Positions 1 to 11,290 of a stretch of DNA of 64,000 bases are shown here, one piece after another. The notes under the pieces were generated by a model. It ran no database searches and was not told the origin of the DNA. It saw only the letters and a program-made list of their open reading frames with translations. Origin of the DNA: Lamellibrachia satsuma. Taxonomy: Eukaryota; Annelida; Polychaeta; Sabellida; Siboglinidae. The DNA lies in the NCBI GenBank assembly GCA_033239005.1, contig BSQZ01000018.1:8728536-8792535 (forward strand), given 5' to 3'. Each line of letters opens with the position of its first letter. Within the stretch, counting starts at the first letter, position 1. The translations under genes were made by a program, and so were the position numbers.

Positions 1-583
1 TAGATGATGTTTCATCTGTGGTTACCGAATGATCTCGGTACTGGCTGAATGATACAGTAATCTGACGATGCATTTCCAACAACGATTGACATAGTTTTTA
101 GAAATCAAGTAGTGTCTTATGAGATGTAGAAAGTGAAACCACCGGGGTGATTTTAACAGAGTCGGATGCACCAGCTGACAAACGATTGGTCAGTCATGTA
201 CTAACCGCTAATGCATTGTTAGGTAGCGAAGTAGACTTGGGATCGGGTGCATTTATCGTTACAGAATCTGTATATTTTAATAGCCGCTCTCCAGGTTTGC
301 TTCCAGCGTATGAAATGATCGTAAATGTCTGTGTGTGGTCTTGATGTAGCATTCGCCAGTCGTGTGCTCCGTGCGTAGACGTAGTTACCAATGTCTTGAC
401 AGCGTCTTCTGTCGTCGACTTCATCATCAGCATCGACTGCCAAACGGCAACAAAACTGTCTCTTGTACATAACATTTATTTAGAGAAAATAAATGTGCCA
501 TTTTTAAGAACTTGTCTATGTTTTTTCTGTGCTGTCACTTCTTTAAGTTGAACGACAAAAGAATGTTGTATAAAAGATGATGT
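1..583. other. Unassigned left edge
   Basis: No gene is recognised. Short open frames exist on both strands around 147-475, but none shows a known motif or convincing splice sites. The stretch ends at a 25-bp tandem repeat. Confidence 0.4.
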
Positions 584-725
584 TACAGACTGTCAGGAAG
601 TATAAAAGTACAGACTGTCAGGAAGTATAAAAGTACAGACTGTCAGGAAGTATAAAAGTACAGACTGTCAGGAAGTATAAAAGTACAGACTGTCAGGAAG
701 TATAAAAGTACAGACTGTCAGGAAG
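584..725. repeat. 25-bp minisatellite
   Basis: The unit TACAGACTGTCAGGAAGTAT plus AAAAG is repeated about 5.7 times with almost no divergence, which implies recent expansion. It abuts the CR1-like LINE fragment that follows. Confidence 0.95.
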
Positions 726-737
726 TTTTGATGGTTT

Positions 738-1107
738 AAAAAAGTTGTAAACCCTCCACGTAGTTTGCTTGAACACTATTTTTGCAATAGCTTCTTTTGG
801 TAAGTGTTTATCAATGATACTTTCAATTTCATTTTTTAGTTCCAACATTCAACTGTGGTGTTGTTCGCCAGCATGTTATTCCAATCTAGATTTACTAAGT
901 GTTTTTTCATACATTTAACTTTGTGGAAGTTTTTCCTGTATATTTTTTATTTTACTTTCTAATTTTACGTTGATGTCAAAATACATTTGATTATGATCAC
1001 TGTTACTCAATGGTTCATGTGTTTTTACATTGTCCACTGATTCTTTTCGGTGATGAAAACTATATCTAATACATTCTCTCCCCTGATTAGTTCTAGCACG
1101 TGTCTCA
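738..1107 (-). mobile_element. CR1-like LINE fragment (endonuclease-RT linker)
   Basis: On the minus strand this stretch matches the linker between endonuclease and reverse transcriptase of the better preserved copies at 30.8-34.7 kb (+) and 57.3-60.6 kb (-). Shared segments include the end of the endonuclease (DHNQ region) and the downstream basic region. Neither ORF end is present and the frame is broken. It is a dead, truncated copy. Confidence 0.85.
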
Positions 1108-2215
1108 CAAGATAGTTATTGTTGGTTGTTTACATGCTAAAGTTAAATACAAAGATAGCTCTGCTTCTGCCAAATTCCATGTGGTAGAGAAAGGTAGTAG
1201 TTTGCTGGGCAAGGGCTTAATCCAAACCCTTGATATTAACGTACAGGAGAAAACACTGTCGTGTTTTGCAACAAATACATATAATACTACTGTTGCAAGG
1301 AAAGTGCCAAATTCACCTGATTCGACAGGTAACGCTACATCAGCTGTGAGTAGTAGTAGGAATAAGGGTGTTCCCAGTCCTCATACTAAGTCTACTCGGT
1401 GCCCCCACAGATGAAATCAGAGTTTCCCAACTTGTTCTCTGATAAACTTGAAAAGTTGAAAGGGTTAACATTCGTTCTCATGTGAAGCCTGTTCAACAGA
1501 AGTAGCGCCGACTACCGTTCACGGTTCGCGATGCAGTTTCTGCGGAATTGAAACGTCTCGTAGAAGCGGGTGTCATAGAGCAAACCGACGCGTCGGAATG
1601 GATTTCACCCATCGTAGTAGCTTGGAAAAAGAGTGGTCAGATTCGTGTATGTGTGGATCTGAGAAAGCCGAATGAAGCTGTTATTGAAGACAAATTTCCA
1701 TTTTCTACGGTTGACGAAATGCTCAGTGAGATGCCTGGCGCTATACTCACTTTTCTAAACTGGATTTGAAATCGGAGTTCTACCAGCTTGAACTAGATCC
1801 AGAAAGCCAAGATCTTACAGCCTTCATAACGCATGAAGGAGTTTTTCGTTTTCGCACAGTTTGTTTCGGGTTATCGTCCGCGCCTTCGTGTTTCCAAAAA
1901 AATATGTCGATCATCCTAGCGGACATTCCAGGCGTCAAATGTTTCGTAATATTTGGTCGTGACAAGGCTTCTCACGATAAAACACTGTTCTCCGTACTTC
2001 AACGCTTGCGACTCTAAACGTCAACTGCAAGTGTGATGTTCCGTCGATGAACATACTCGGTTACGTGATAGATGAACACGGTATTCGTCCCAACGACGAA
2101 CTGGTGACTGGTATTGTTGAGGCTGCAGTTCCTGAGAATGAGCAGCAGCTCAGATCGTTTCTGGGTGTCGCGGGATTTTACGCGAAGTTTGTCCCCAACT
2201 TCTCAACCAAAGTAA
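1100..2215 (+). pseudogene. Ty3/Gypsy pol fragment, RT catalytic box deleted
   Basis: Three frames together resemble the protease-RT spacer and reverse transcriptase of a Ty3/Gypsy element. The first (1100-1414) is a spacer-like region containing SSLLGKGLI. The second (from about 1530) has the RT entry region, including ISPIVVAWKKSGQIRVCVDL. The third carries LTAFITHEGVFRFRTVCFGL and then the connection region LRSFLGVAGFYAKFVPNF. Between GVKC and VIFGR, around position 1940, the segment that normally holds the catalytic YxDD box is missing in frame. A frameshift lies near 1765, and similarity stops after about 2215. No LTRs were found. The call is secure at superfamily level. Confidence 0.88.
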
Positions 2216-2649
2216 GCACGACGAGAGAAGTGCAAAATACCGAGCCTAGCGCACTCAAACTTCTCATCACATGTCTACTATACATATACACATGTCACGT
2301 GGTAAAAAAAGTACATTTATTTTCTCAAAACAATAAAAATTTACAAAAGAATTAAACCAAAACATCGCCATCGGCGTACGCCGTAGCGCAGCACCAAGCA
2401 ACCGTAAAGGCGTCGTTCAGTTAACTACGTGCGGTGGCTCTGCTATTACACATGTATTTATTAATTATTATTGTACTAATTTATTTAACTCATTAATTTC
2501 ATAAACTATGTATTTTAAGCACATGTGCGCTATACAGATATACTTATTATTATTATGTGCGTGCGTGTGTACTGCAACTAGTAAAATGTTATAAGCTGAA
2601 GTTATTGTAAATTAAATAAATGGTGATGATTACATGTATTAATATTATG
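2216..2649. other. AT-rich spacer, no gene seen
   Basis: AT-rich sequence between the Gypsy remnant and a 13-bp minisatellite. No coding or RNA feature was recognised. Confidence 0.4.
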
Positions 2650-3018
2650 TGATGTCTGGGTGCGATGTCTGGGTGCGATGTCTGGGTGCGATGTCTGGGT
2701 GCGATGTCTGGGTGCGATGTCTGGGTGTGATGTCTGGGTGCGATTTCTGGGTGTGATGTCTGGGTGCGATGTCTGGGTGCGATGTCTGGGTGTGATGTCT
2801 GGGTGCGATTTCTGGGTGTGATGTCTGGGTGCGATGTCTGGGTGTGATGTCTGGGTGCGAAGTCTGGGTGCGATGTCTGGGTGTGATGTCTGGGAGCGAT
2901 GTCTGGGTGCGATGTCTGGGTGTGATTTCTGGGTGTGATGTCTGGGTGCGATGTCTGGGTGTGATGTCTGGGTGCGATGTCTGGGTGTGATGTCTGGGTG
3001 TGATGTCTGGGTGTGATG
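2650..3018. repeat. 13-bp minisatellite (GATGTCTGGGTGC)n
   Basis: About 28 copies of a 13-bp unit, mostly differing at one C/T position (GGGTGC or GGGTGT). Because 13 is not a multiple of 3, each frame cycles through a 13-residue peptide period. This produces long open frames on the minus strand that are artefacts of the repeat. Confidence 0.97.
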
Positions 3019-4046
3019 CTCTTTTAACAATCCAATTGGCACCTCTTACACACGGCGATGTCTCATAGTTTGCCACTATTAGTCAACCTAAAGCAAAGGT
3101 TCATGACGTTTATTCATAAGAGTCTAAGCCACAAGTCGCCTGTGATAAACAGTGTTGCTAAATCATCAATTAAAAATCCATGGTCGAATTGTGGTGGTAA
3201 TTACTGTCATATACGTTATGAATACAACACGCATAAGGACGTGTCTGCTAGTGCTACTGGTCGCGTGTGGCAGGGGGCGTGTTCGACGAAAGAATATCTA
3301 TAACGTGAGTGTTCTATCTGACATTATAGAAATTAGAAATGGTCTTAAAACATGCGATATTTTTAGCTATGATGATGTTAATTATGTCATTACTGAAATT
3401 ACTGTATTTTAAATATTGTACAATTGCCATTTTAATGTGCGAATAAATATTTTATTATTATTATTACAAATATTACATATTTCCCTACATGATTAGATTT
3501 GTCTTTTGGATTGGACAATGAACCAATCATAAAGTAATTGGACAACATAACACAAGTCATTATATTAAGCACAATTGTCTTACATGACTTAATTCGTAGG
3601 CACAAGAACTGTGTATGCTATTCATAATCTCATATGAAGTTTGTATAGTTTCTTATGACTTATAAATAAAAAAAATTAATGCTCAAAATTGTCATTGCTA
3701 CGCATTGTTTAAATGTCATAGTGAAATGTGTTAATCATTATGTACTATTCAATTCAACATATGGAGTTTTCATGTGTAACCGTCGACAACTTTCGAGTAA
3801 TCTACTCATATTGAATTATATTGGTCATCGTTGGCGATGTAATCGTAATCGATGCATTGCCAAAGTAATCATAATCATGATAAGCTTTAGTGCAGACTAC
3901 CTTTATGTTTGGTCCATCAATGATTAATTACTTATTAATTAAAAACTGCTTTCCGAAAGTTAACGTATTCACGAGGAGTGCGAGATAATGCATGTTATTG
4001 TCATTAGTACTGTAGATGCGATCAGCTTGCCAATGCATTGCTATAC
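3019..4046. other. Unassigned AT-rich sequence
   Basis: Only short open frames, no domain motifs and no convincing splice pairs. I see no gene here. Confidence 0.4.
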
Positions 4047-4051
4047 AGCCA

Positions 4052-4198
4052 TAGCTGTGTTAGCCAGTCACGAACACACAGGTCTTGGCTTGAATACACC
4101 CGTAGCTGTGTTAGCCAGTCACGAACAAATAGGGCGTGGCTTAAATACACCCCTAGCTGTGTTAGCCAGTCACGAACACACAGTGCGTGGCTTAAAAG
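4052..4198. repeat. 51-bp minisatellite, 3 copies
   Basis: The unit begins TAGCTGTGTTAGCCAGTCAC and recurs at 4052, 4103 and 4154. The third copy is incomplete. The period is a multiple of three, so short open frames pass through it; they are not judged to be genes. Confidence 0.93.
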
Positions 4199-4300
4199 CT
4201 TCTGTGCAGACTTCATAAATGTTACTGAATCAAAATGGTGTCACGAGGCATTTGAGTTTAACCGATGTAGCCATTAGCCATATCTCATTTCTACGTGGCG

Positions 4301-4484
4301 GTTTGCTAGGCGGCTGTGCTAGTGCAGCAGGACTGGTGTAGCTGCATGTCTCGGTCTGACGATGTTTGCTAGGCGGCTGTGCTAGTGCAGCAGGACTGGT
4401 GTAGCTGCATGTCTCGGTCTGACGATGTTTGCTAGGCGGCTGTGCTAGTGCAGCAGGACTGGTGTAGCTGCAGGTCTGACGATG
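4301..4484. repeat. 63-bp minisatellite, 3 copies
   Basis: Copies start at 4301, 4364 and 4427 with GTTTGCTAGGCGGCTGTGCT. The last copy has lost a few bases near its end. The repeat makes a minus-strand frame with a repeated peptide, which is a repeat artefact. Confidence 0.93.
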
Positions 4485-5169
4485 CATGTTTACGAAGAAC
4501 GTTTCTCGTTGCCGTTGTACAAGCCGAGGTAAGTTACAGTGCACCTGATTCGAGGATTCACGTCAATAACTTGCCATCCAAAGTACTGTTAGACTATTTC
4601 AATTCACTCTTTACGCATCATACAGGATGTATGGCTGTATGCGCATTCTACAGAGTCTAAAATGCGAGAGTCTTTATGCAGACTCATTTACATAATACCA
4701 GTTTAAAATCAGTATACCAGGGGTAAATGCCATTCAGTTGTATGCATGAGTAACACACTAAGGAAACCTTGGCCAATCCTACACGCAACATTCACAAATT
4801 ATACATTCAACATTGTGACTGCTTCTTGTTTGTTTCTAGTAAATTTTGGTAGTTTTATGGCGTAACACGTATGGGCCATATATTATTGACGTAAATGCTT
4901 CTACTCATCTGCTATTCCCGCTAAAAGTATTGTATTTGCTAATTTACAAATAGAAATAGGCTTTATAGTAATACACATCAGTGGCATGTTCCATGCATCG
5001 AAAAAAGTACAGTGTGTCTTTAGGTCAGCCACAGGGAGCGTCTAAGACATTGCGGCCATCTCTGAAAAAAAATTGCAAAAATCCATAAAGAGTAAATAAA
5101 GAGGACCTCCCTCTTTCACTAAAAAAAGTTCGGACGAAATTTTTTTTTCTTTTTCATTAGGCCTGATAT
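4485..5169. other. Unassigned sequence
   Basis: No coding, RNA or repeat feature is recognised between the 63-bp repeat and the following (AT)n array. Confidence 0.4.
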
Positions 5170-5170
5170 G

Positions 5171-5262
<92 letters not shown>
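5171..5262. repeat. (AT)n microsatellite
   Basis: About 90 bp of perfect AT dinucleotides. It can extrude as a cruciform, and its length is likely to be collapsed or variable in assemblies. Confidence 0.98.
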
Positions 5263-5266
<4 letters not shown>

Positions 5267-5637
5267 AATTGTTTGTTGTGTGGAAATAAATTGCCCTTTT
5301 TGATCACTTAAATAGCACCTGTACTACAATATCGTGAAAGACCTTGCCCCAGAACATATCTAGCCCTGTTTAATCAATGGACGTTCAAGTGTCAACTTGT
5401 TCGTATATCGTTGGCCTCAATTGGCTTAATACATCTTAATATATATTTACGAACGATAAAACGCTGTGTCGTTATATATTATACCACAAATGTAGCACGC
5501 GTGTTGAGTATCATGCACGCGCACAAATATTATTTTATGTAGTTTTATTAGCGCAATAATGTTTTCTTTTTTAGCATCTCGTGACAAGATAAATTCCAAT
5601 TCTCCTAAGCCAGACCAAGCAAGTCCCAAAGCCAAGA

Positions 5638-6681
5638 ATGGCAAAAACGATGCGAAAGTCGCTAATATTCGTCGCTGTAATCGTGTGTGTAATTGTTGTG
5701 ATAGTGTGTACTAGATGTACAACCAACATAAACACTTACGGTATAAAGAGTCCGGTAATAACAAAACAACGATCAAATTCCGTTAGTAGGCCGGAGGAAA
5801 TACCACGCATTATACATCAGACCTGGATTTCGACGAAACTTCCCGCGTTCTACGCTCCGTGGCTGAGGTCGTGGCTCATGAAGAACCCAACGTGGCAGTA
5901 TTGGTTCTGGACTGACGACGACATCCGAAATTTCATCGCCCATGATTATGGACAATACCTGGCACTGTACGACAGTTATAAGAAGAACATCAACCGCGCG
6001 GATGCTATGCGCTATTTCGTGCTGCACAAGTACGGTGGATTGTACGCTGACATTGATGTTGAATGTCTCAGACCGCTCGACGAGATCACGTCAAAACATT
6101 GCTGTGTGCTGCCGGAAGAACACCATGCTCATAGTTATTTATTACATCGGCGATCTCCTCCGGCTAACGTCGTCAACGCTGTAATGGCGTGTCGGCCAGG
6201 ACACCCGTACTTCTGGAAAGTCATCAAAGAGTTGCCTAGGCAACAAATACAATCCGAGCTGCTCTACCAAACAGGCCCGTTTCTCATAGACGCTGTACTA
6301 CGAAAATATATGAATAATTCGACGCGTCCCTCCGAAGACAACGTCGCTGTGCTGCCCCCGGAAGTGTTTAATCCAACCTATGACAACACGAACCTCCAAA
6401 GATTTAAGCAGAAGTGCAAGAATACAGCGCATCTGCCAACCCATGAGCGAGAAGTGTGCAACACATTCATTGCAACGAACTATGCAAACATTCCTTCAAA
6501 CTCGTCCTACACGAATCACAGATGGGTGCACACGTACATGACGTTATATCCAACCAATGGGGCATTCGTTAATATTCCAGATATGCTGCGTTCAGTAAGA
6601 GACTTTTTCAACTTCACTGCGCCATCCGAGAGCGGTATAAAGGGCGGCATTCCACGTTACAAGTTCGGCCCTTTTAAATAG
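5638..6681 (+). CDS. Type II membrane glycosyltransferase, DXD family (Gly_transf_sug-like)
   Basis: A 347-aa protein read without introns. A basic cap is followed by a hydrophobic segment (about residues 8-24), giving the type II topology of Golgi glycosyltransferases. The motif IPRIIHQTW is at about 55-63. The core NRADAMRYFVLHKYGGLYAD leads into the DXD pair at 138-140, which would bind the metal and sugar nucleotide. This is the signature of the Gly_transf_sug (DXD) family, which includes yeast OCH1-type and inositol-phosphoceramide mannosyltransferase-like proteins and capsule-type transferases. Donor and acceptor cannot be inferred. Several NxS/T sequons lie in the C-terminal half. An in-frame stop lies about 48 bases upstream of the ATG with no other Met between, which fixes the start. 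A pyrimidine tract plus AG just before 5574 suggests a spliced 5' UTR. It is the only intact host ORF in the first 16 kb. Confidence 0.9.
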   Translation: MAKTMRKSLIFVAVIVCVIVVIVCTRCTTNINTYGIKSPVITKQRSNSVSRPEEIPRIIHQTWISTKLPAFYAPWLRSWLMKNPTWQYWFWTDDDIRNFIAHDYGQYLALYDSYKKNINRADAMRYFVLHKYGGLYADIDVECLRPLDEITSKHCCVLPEEHHAHSYLLHRRSPPANVVNAVMACRPGHPYFWKVIKELPRQQIQSELLYQTGPFLIDAVLRKYMNNSTRPSEDNVAVLPPEVFNPTYDNTNLQRFKQKCKNTAHLPTHEREVCNTFIATNYANIPSNSSYTNHRWVHTYMTLYPTNGAFVNIPDMLRSVRDFFNFTAPSESGIKGGIPRYKFGPFK

Positions 6682-6821
6682 ATTCGCAAGAAAACCTTGT
6701 GTGTCGCATTTCCCTGTAACCATGTAATGTGTGTTACGACACATGCGTGTATTCTATGTATGTACGTATGTATGCATACATGGACGCATGCATGCATGCA
6801 TTCATGAATATGTGTAATATC

Positions 6822-7161
6822 TCAGTAATACAGCCACCTCGCCATTACGGTCACCTCAGTAATACAGCCACCTCGCCATTATGGTCACCTTAGTAATACA
6901 GCCACCTCGCCATTATGGTCACCTCAGTAATACAGCCACCTCGCCATTATGGTCACCTTAGTAATACAGCCACCTCGCCATTATGGTCACCTCAGTAAAA
7001 CAGCCACCTCGCTATTATGGTCACTTCAGTAATACAGCCACCTCGCCATTACGGTCACCTCAGTAATACAGCCACCTCGTCAGTATGATCACCTCAGTAA
7101 TACAGCCACCTCGCTATTATGGTCACCTCAGTAATACAGCCACCTCGCCATTATAGTCACC
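6822..7161. repeat. 34-bp minisatellite, 10 copies
   Basis: Ten units of 34 bp starting TCAGTAATACAGCCACCTCG. They begin about 140 bp after the glycosyltransferase stop, so the array may lie in or just beyond its 3' UTR. Copies differ at a few positions only. A short ATGC-rich run precedes it. Confidence 0.95.
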
Positions 7162-7740
7162 ATGGGACAGTCACAAATTATGTCCACAACAGTAAAGTAT
7201 AGGACATTTAGTCGCACTAATATAGTCACCTCGCAATTCAGGTCACTTTGACCCAATCCCGAGGGTGACCTTAATAGTGAGGTTCTACTGTATATTATTA
7301 TCTAACGTATTCTTTTTAATTATGCTATTTTAAACAAATGCAATGTATAACTTAAGAAAATATACACGAACATGCACCTACTTGAAATGGGATAAACGAA
7401 ATATCTAATCAACTTATTAGTACTAGTGTATGCAAATTTAACATTTCAAACATAATTAACATTTTGATATTGCTTGCGTTCTCTTGTTGCGTTCCAGCAT
7501 CTGGAGCAATTTGATGCTCCAGACTGAGCCTAACGTAGCAGGTAATTCTCCTTTTTTTGCGACCGCCATTTTGAAATTTAATGTGGCGGCCCTGTACTAC
7601 TGCTCACATATATCTGATACATAAATATAATTATGTAAAGGTTTTCATATATGTGTAACCCGTCCTCCTGAGCGTGTGTATGGTGAAGAGATGTAAAGTG
7701 ATAGAGCTCCGTCTCTTCCACGATTTCATCAGTTGTACCC
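7162..7740. other. Unassigned sequence
   Basis: No gene is recognised. A degenerate continuation of the upstream 34-bp repeat may reach about 7280. Confidence 0.4.
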
Positions 7741-7950
7741 AACTTATTTAATTGCCCACCAGAGTGGCAAGGAGAGCTTCAAAGCATGATCACAGAGTTT
7801 GTGTCCGAGGCAAGTCGTATCAAGTTAATGGGTCTTTGCAGAACGCGATGAGTTAGTCGCTGTGATGAACAGGAGGTGTTCGCACAATTCTACCCTGGTG
7901 GCGTGAAGGTGCTCGACACAACTGCGCAAGTTCAAATTTGAACTGACTGA
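7741..7950 (+). mobile_element. hAT transposase fragment
   Basis: The plus strand encodes a broken version of the hAT segment LCRTRW...VFA (around 7830-7900, with an internal stop) followed by a VKVLDT-like stretch. It shares sequence with a second fragment at 23.2-23.46 kb. This is the conserved block upstream of the hAT dimerisation region. No termini were found. Confidence 0.6.
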
Positions 7951-8337
7951 ATTTGGGGCATTGGGTGATGGTATGAATTAGCAAAAAAACATGAATTTTT
8001 GAAACATTTAACATATTTAAACAAAACATATTCATGCTATTTGGTTTATATTTCGGAACGCCCGATCTACTGTTTTTTTATGAACTGGCCTCCGCTGAAC
8101 AAAACCACTTCTGATCAGATCAATGTGATTCTGTTAAGCGGCTGATTATCTTGAGCCTCGCGCTTTAATGCAATAGGATATGAGTCCGTCCCATCTAATA
8201 TATTTCCTGCCACGGCTCTGTCACGGTTCTGTCACGCGGAGTCCACTGTACACATACACAGTGGTCCCCCTTACCAGGCCCCTATCGCCAGAAGCCACTT
8301 CGCCACGCAGCAAATAAAACTTCCCTTCTCCTCAGGA

Positions 8338-8520
8338 GAGGTAATCCTTGTATAAAGCCATTGCACCGTTGTAGAAGAGGTTATCTTATATGAGAGAGAG
8401 GTCATCCTCGTATAAAGCCATTGCACCGTTGTAGAAGAGGTTATCTTATAAGAGAGAGAGGTCATTCTATTATAAAGCCATTGCACCGTTGTAGAAGAGG
8501 TTATCTTATAAGAGAGGGGG
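8338..8520. repeat. 60-bp minisatellite, 3 copies
   Basis: Three units containing TATAAAGCCATTGCACCGTT, lying directly against the 3' side of the minus-strand LINE fragment that follows. Confidence 0.93.
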
Positions 8521-8524
8521 GCTA

Positions 8525-9990
8525 CTATACTGAGATTTATAAAGGTCCTAATACTTATCCTTATGGTTTCCCATTCAAAACCGATGTCCAGTTTGAAAAC
8601 TCCCCATCTACTACAACACGCTGTCGTCTGTCAGTCAGCCATTTTTCTATCTAGTTGGTTATGCCTTTGGCTTTTAATTTAAGAGCAGTCTTTGACGTGG
8701 CACTTTGCTAAAACTTTCTGAAAATTAGTAGATAATATCTACTGGTGATCCCTCGTGTATCCACTTAGAGATTTCTTCCAAAAACATAATGTATTTGCTA
8801 AGCTTGACCCCGCTTTTAGGAATCCATGCTGAGATGGATTTAATAGTATATGCCTAACAAGGAAGTCCACTATACAAAATTATGGTCTTTAATTAAACTT
8901 TCTATTAATTTACAAATCACTGATGTGTAATTCTTAGACTTATTTCGTGAACCTTTTTTAAATAATGGTATGATTATTGCTTCTTTCCATTCGATGTTTG
9001 CTTCTTTCCATTAATAAACCACACTCCATTTTAATGACATGTTGAACACTCTTACAAGTGGTATACAAATTTATTCTACTGTTTCCATTAGTAGTTTTGT
9101 CGGAATTCCATCCACTCCATATGATTTATTATCCTTCATTGCCTTTATTTTATTAGCTACCATTTCTGGAGTTACAATTAACTGTCCTAAATAGTCTGAT
9201 TTAGCCTCCTGAAATGTAGCATCTGGAACTGGCAATGAACTAATATCCTCTCTTGTGAGTACTGAACTGAAGTAACCATTTAGGTCTTACGCTGTTAAAA
9301 AATCCCTGTGGTATTACACATCCAGCAGTATCTTCTAGTCGTCCAACCTTGCCTTTCTAATTTTATTTTATAAACTAACTCCACCTCCCCTTCTTCCTGT
9401 TAGATATCTCCTAAACATTACGTGTCAACATATGCTGTCTTTATTGGCCCATAATTCGTTTATGCCTATTATGTGAAGATCAATATCTTCTACCATGATG
9501 TTTAATTCGTTTTTCGTATTTACGAACGATGCTCCTTGCATTTAAACACACGCATTCCAGCTTCAGAAATGTTTTACGGACATTTAGTTGCTGGTTTGTG
9601 TGTACTGGTAGCCTCTTGTCCTGTTTGTGTGTACTGGTAGCCTCTTGTCCTGTTTGTGTGTACTGGTAGCCTCTTGTCCTGTTTGAGGCACCTCTGCCTC
9701 CTGCGCGTCTAGTTTAAACAGTGTTTGATGCTACCCATGCCACGGTCGACTGTTCCTAAGTGTTCATCCAAAAACACTGCTGCACCCTTCCACTTAGAAG
9801 AAGCCCACCCCTCATGAACATGTCAGCCCTCCCAACAAAACATCCCCACCAATCCAACTTCCTCCTCCCGTCATAGCTGCTGAACTAGTTAATCGCCATC
9901 CTCCTGCAATTTCGATAACCATGACCCCTACGTCCCATTAATGGTAAAATCCCTGACATAATTATCTACTCATTATCTGCTTCTGGTCGA
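8525..9990 (-). mobile_element. CR1-like LINE fragment with internal deletion
   Basis: Minus-strand remnant of the same family as the copies at 30.8 and 57.3 kb. From 8525 to about 9310 it matches the RT region and the preceding linker (inverted). Around 9310-9370 it jumps to the endonuclease, so the intervening linker is deleted. From about 9700 to 9990 it matches the esterase-like ORF1. A 29-bp unit is repeated three times at about 9589-9676 between the endonuclease start and ORF1. All frames are broken. Confidence 0.85.
9589..9676. repeat. 29-bp tandem repeat inside LINE
   Basis: The unit GTTTGTGTGTACTGGTAGCC plus TCTTGTCCT occurs three times. Other copies of this LINE have the segment once, so it is a local expansion inside the element. 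Confidence 0.9.
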
Positions 9991-11055
9991 AGTAAGACGG
10001 CCCCCAACACATACGCGAAGCAGCGATCTGCTGAGCGTAGATTGCATTATGCAAGCATTATGCATGTTGCCCTCAATCGTGATAGTTCTTTTGTCCGACT
10101 GATAATTATCTTCGAGCGCCTGCTGGTTCGAGGTTCTTTTACCCTGCATAGTTGGGAGTGATTGACGAAGCCGGTCAACGAATCTGAATATCTCACAAGT
10201 CCTATATTCTTCTAAGCATTCAACATTTAATTTTTGTATGCTGTGGTTGTTCAGTAATAAATAAAATGATCTGGCAAGATAAATCAACACAACTAGCTAG
10301 TTATATTGCTAACTGTATCGCTGTCAAATTCTGATGGCTAAATGGCTTCCACTTTACACGGAGGTAAATTTACTGTGGTTCAGTTTAATAGGACTTGTGA
10401 GAAATTGTCTGTAAAATAATTTATTCATTGAAATAGTTTATCATAAAAACATAAGTTACTTCCTAATCATATAGAAAAAATATATAATGTATTATTTACT
10501 TCAGGAATTTACATGGAAAAGAGCATTCTCTAGAGCAGAGATAATAAAAAGAGTCCATATTTATTGAGCTTAACCTTTGAAATGGTGACAGACTGGAATA
10601 CAATTATGGGTCATAATAGTTGACTCTGTTTGTTTTATAATGAGGTTTAACACTCTAGATATACTGTTTTTTAAAGTTTTCGTTTGTGGGTTTGGTGAAT
10701 AAAGATACGATGAAATGGATGAGACCTTATTGCTTATATTATTCATGGCATATTAGATAAATATGTTACATATCTCTTTGTTTTATCACAACTTACCTCA
10801 GTATGTTGTGTTATTATAACATGAACTAAAATGTCATATTGTTATGCAAGCAGTCATTATCAACAAAGAAAATGGTTCATTACTAAGTCTATTTCACACG
10901 CATCACACACGTAACGAAAATGTGTCACGCACGTAACGCCACATTTATAGTTTTTATGAAAACAAATAATAACCAATAATAACCAATAATAACCAATCAC
11001 AGTTGCTGTGTTTAATTACGATAAAGCGACTTACTTACACATTTCCTTTAAAACA
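9991..11055. other. Unassigned AT-rich sequence
   Basis: A minus-strand open frame at 9973-10290 (105 aa) has no recognisable domain and overlaps the LINE end. The rest is AT-rich. I do not call a gene. Confidence 0.35.
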
Positions 11056-11135
11056 GTCAGCATTACATTAACATTACATTAACATTACATTAACATTACA
11101 TTACATTAACATTACATTACATTACATTACATTAA
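11056..11135. repeat. (ACATT/ACATTA)n simple repeat
   Basis: Repeated ACATTA and ACATT words over about 80 bp. A shorter AATAATAACC repeat lies at about 10965-10996. Confidence 0.9.
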
Positions 11136-11290
11136 CGTGGATCCGCAGAGTCTTAAATATGAAAAATGGTGTTTGAATGTCACGCACGTAAGGCTGGAAA
11201 CGTCCGTTATATAATTTCAATCTACATTTATTGATGTGCTTTTCTTTAAATTGACTGTGAAAATTCTAATTAGTTTGGAACGTAAATCAA

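Noticed and set aside
2602..3076. Two minus-strand frames of about 145 codons with HPDITPRHRTQ-like repeats
   Set aside because: Generated by the 13-bp minisatellite, which is open in all minus frames.
9973..10290. 105-codon minus-strand ORF as host exon
   Set aside because: No domain recognised and it overlaps the end of a LINE remnant; splice sites are unconvincing.
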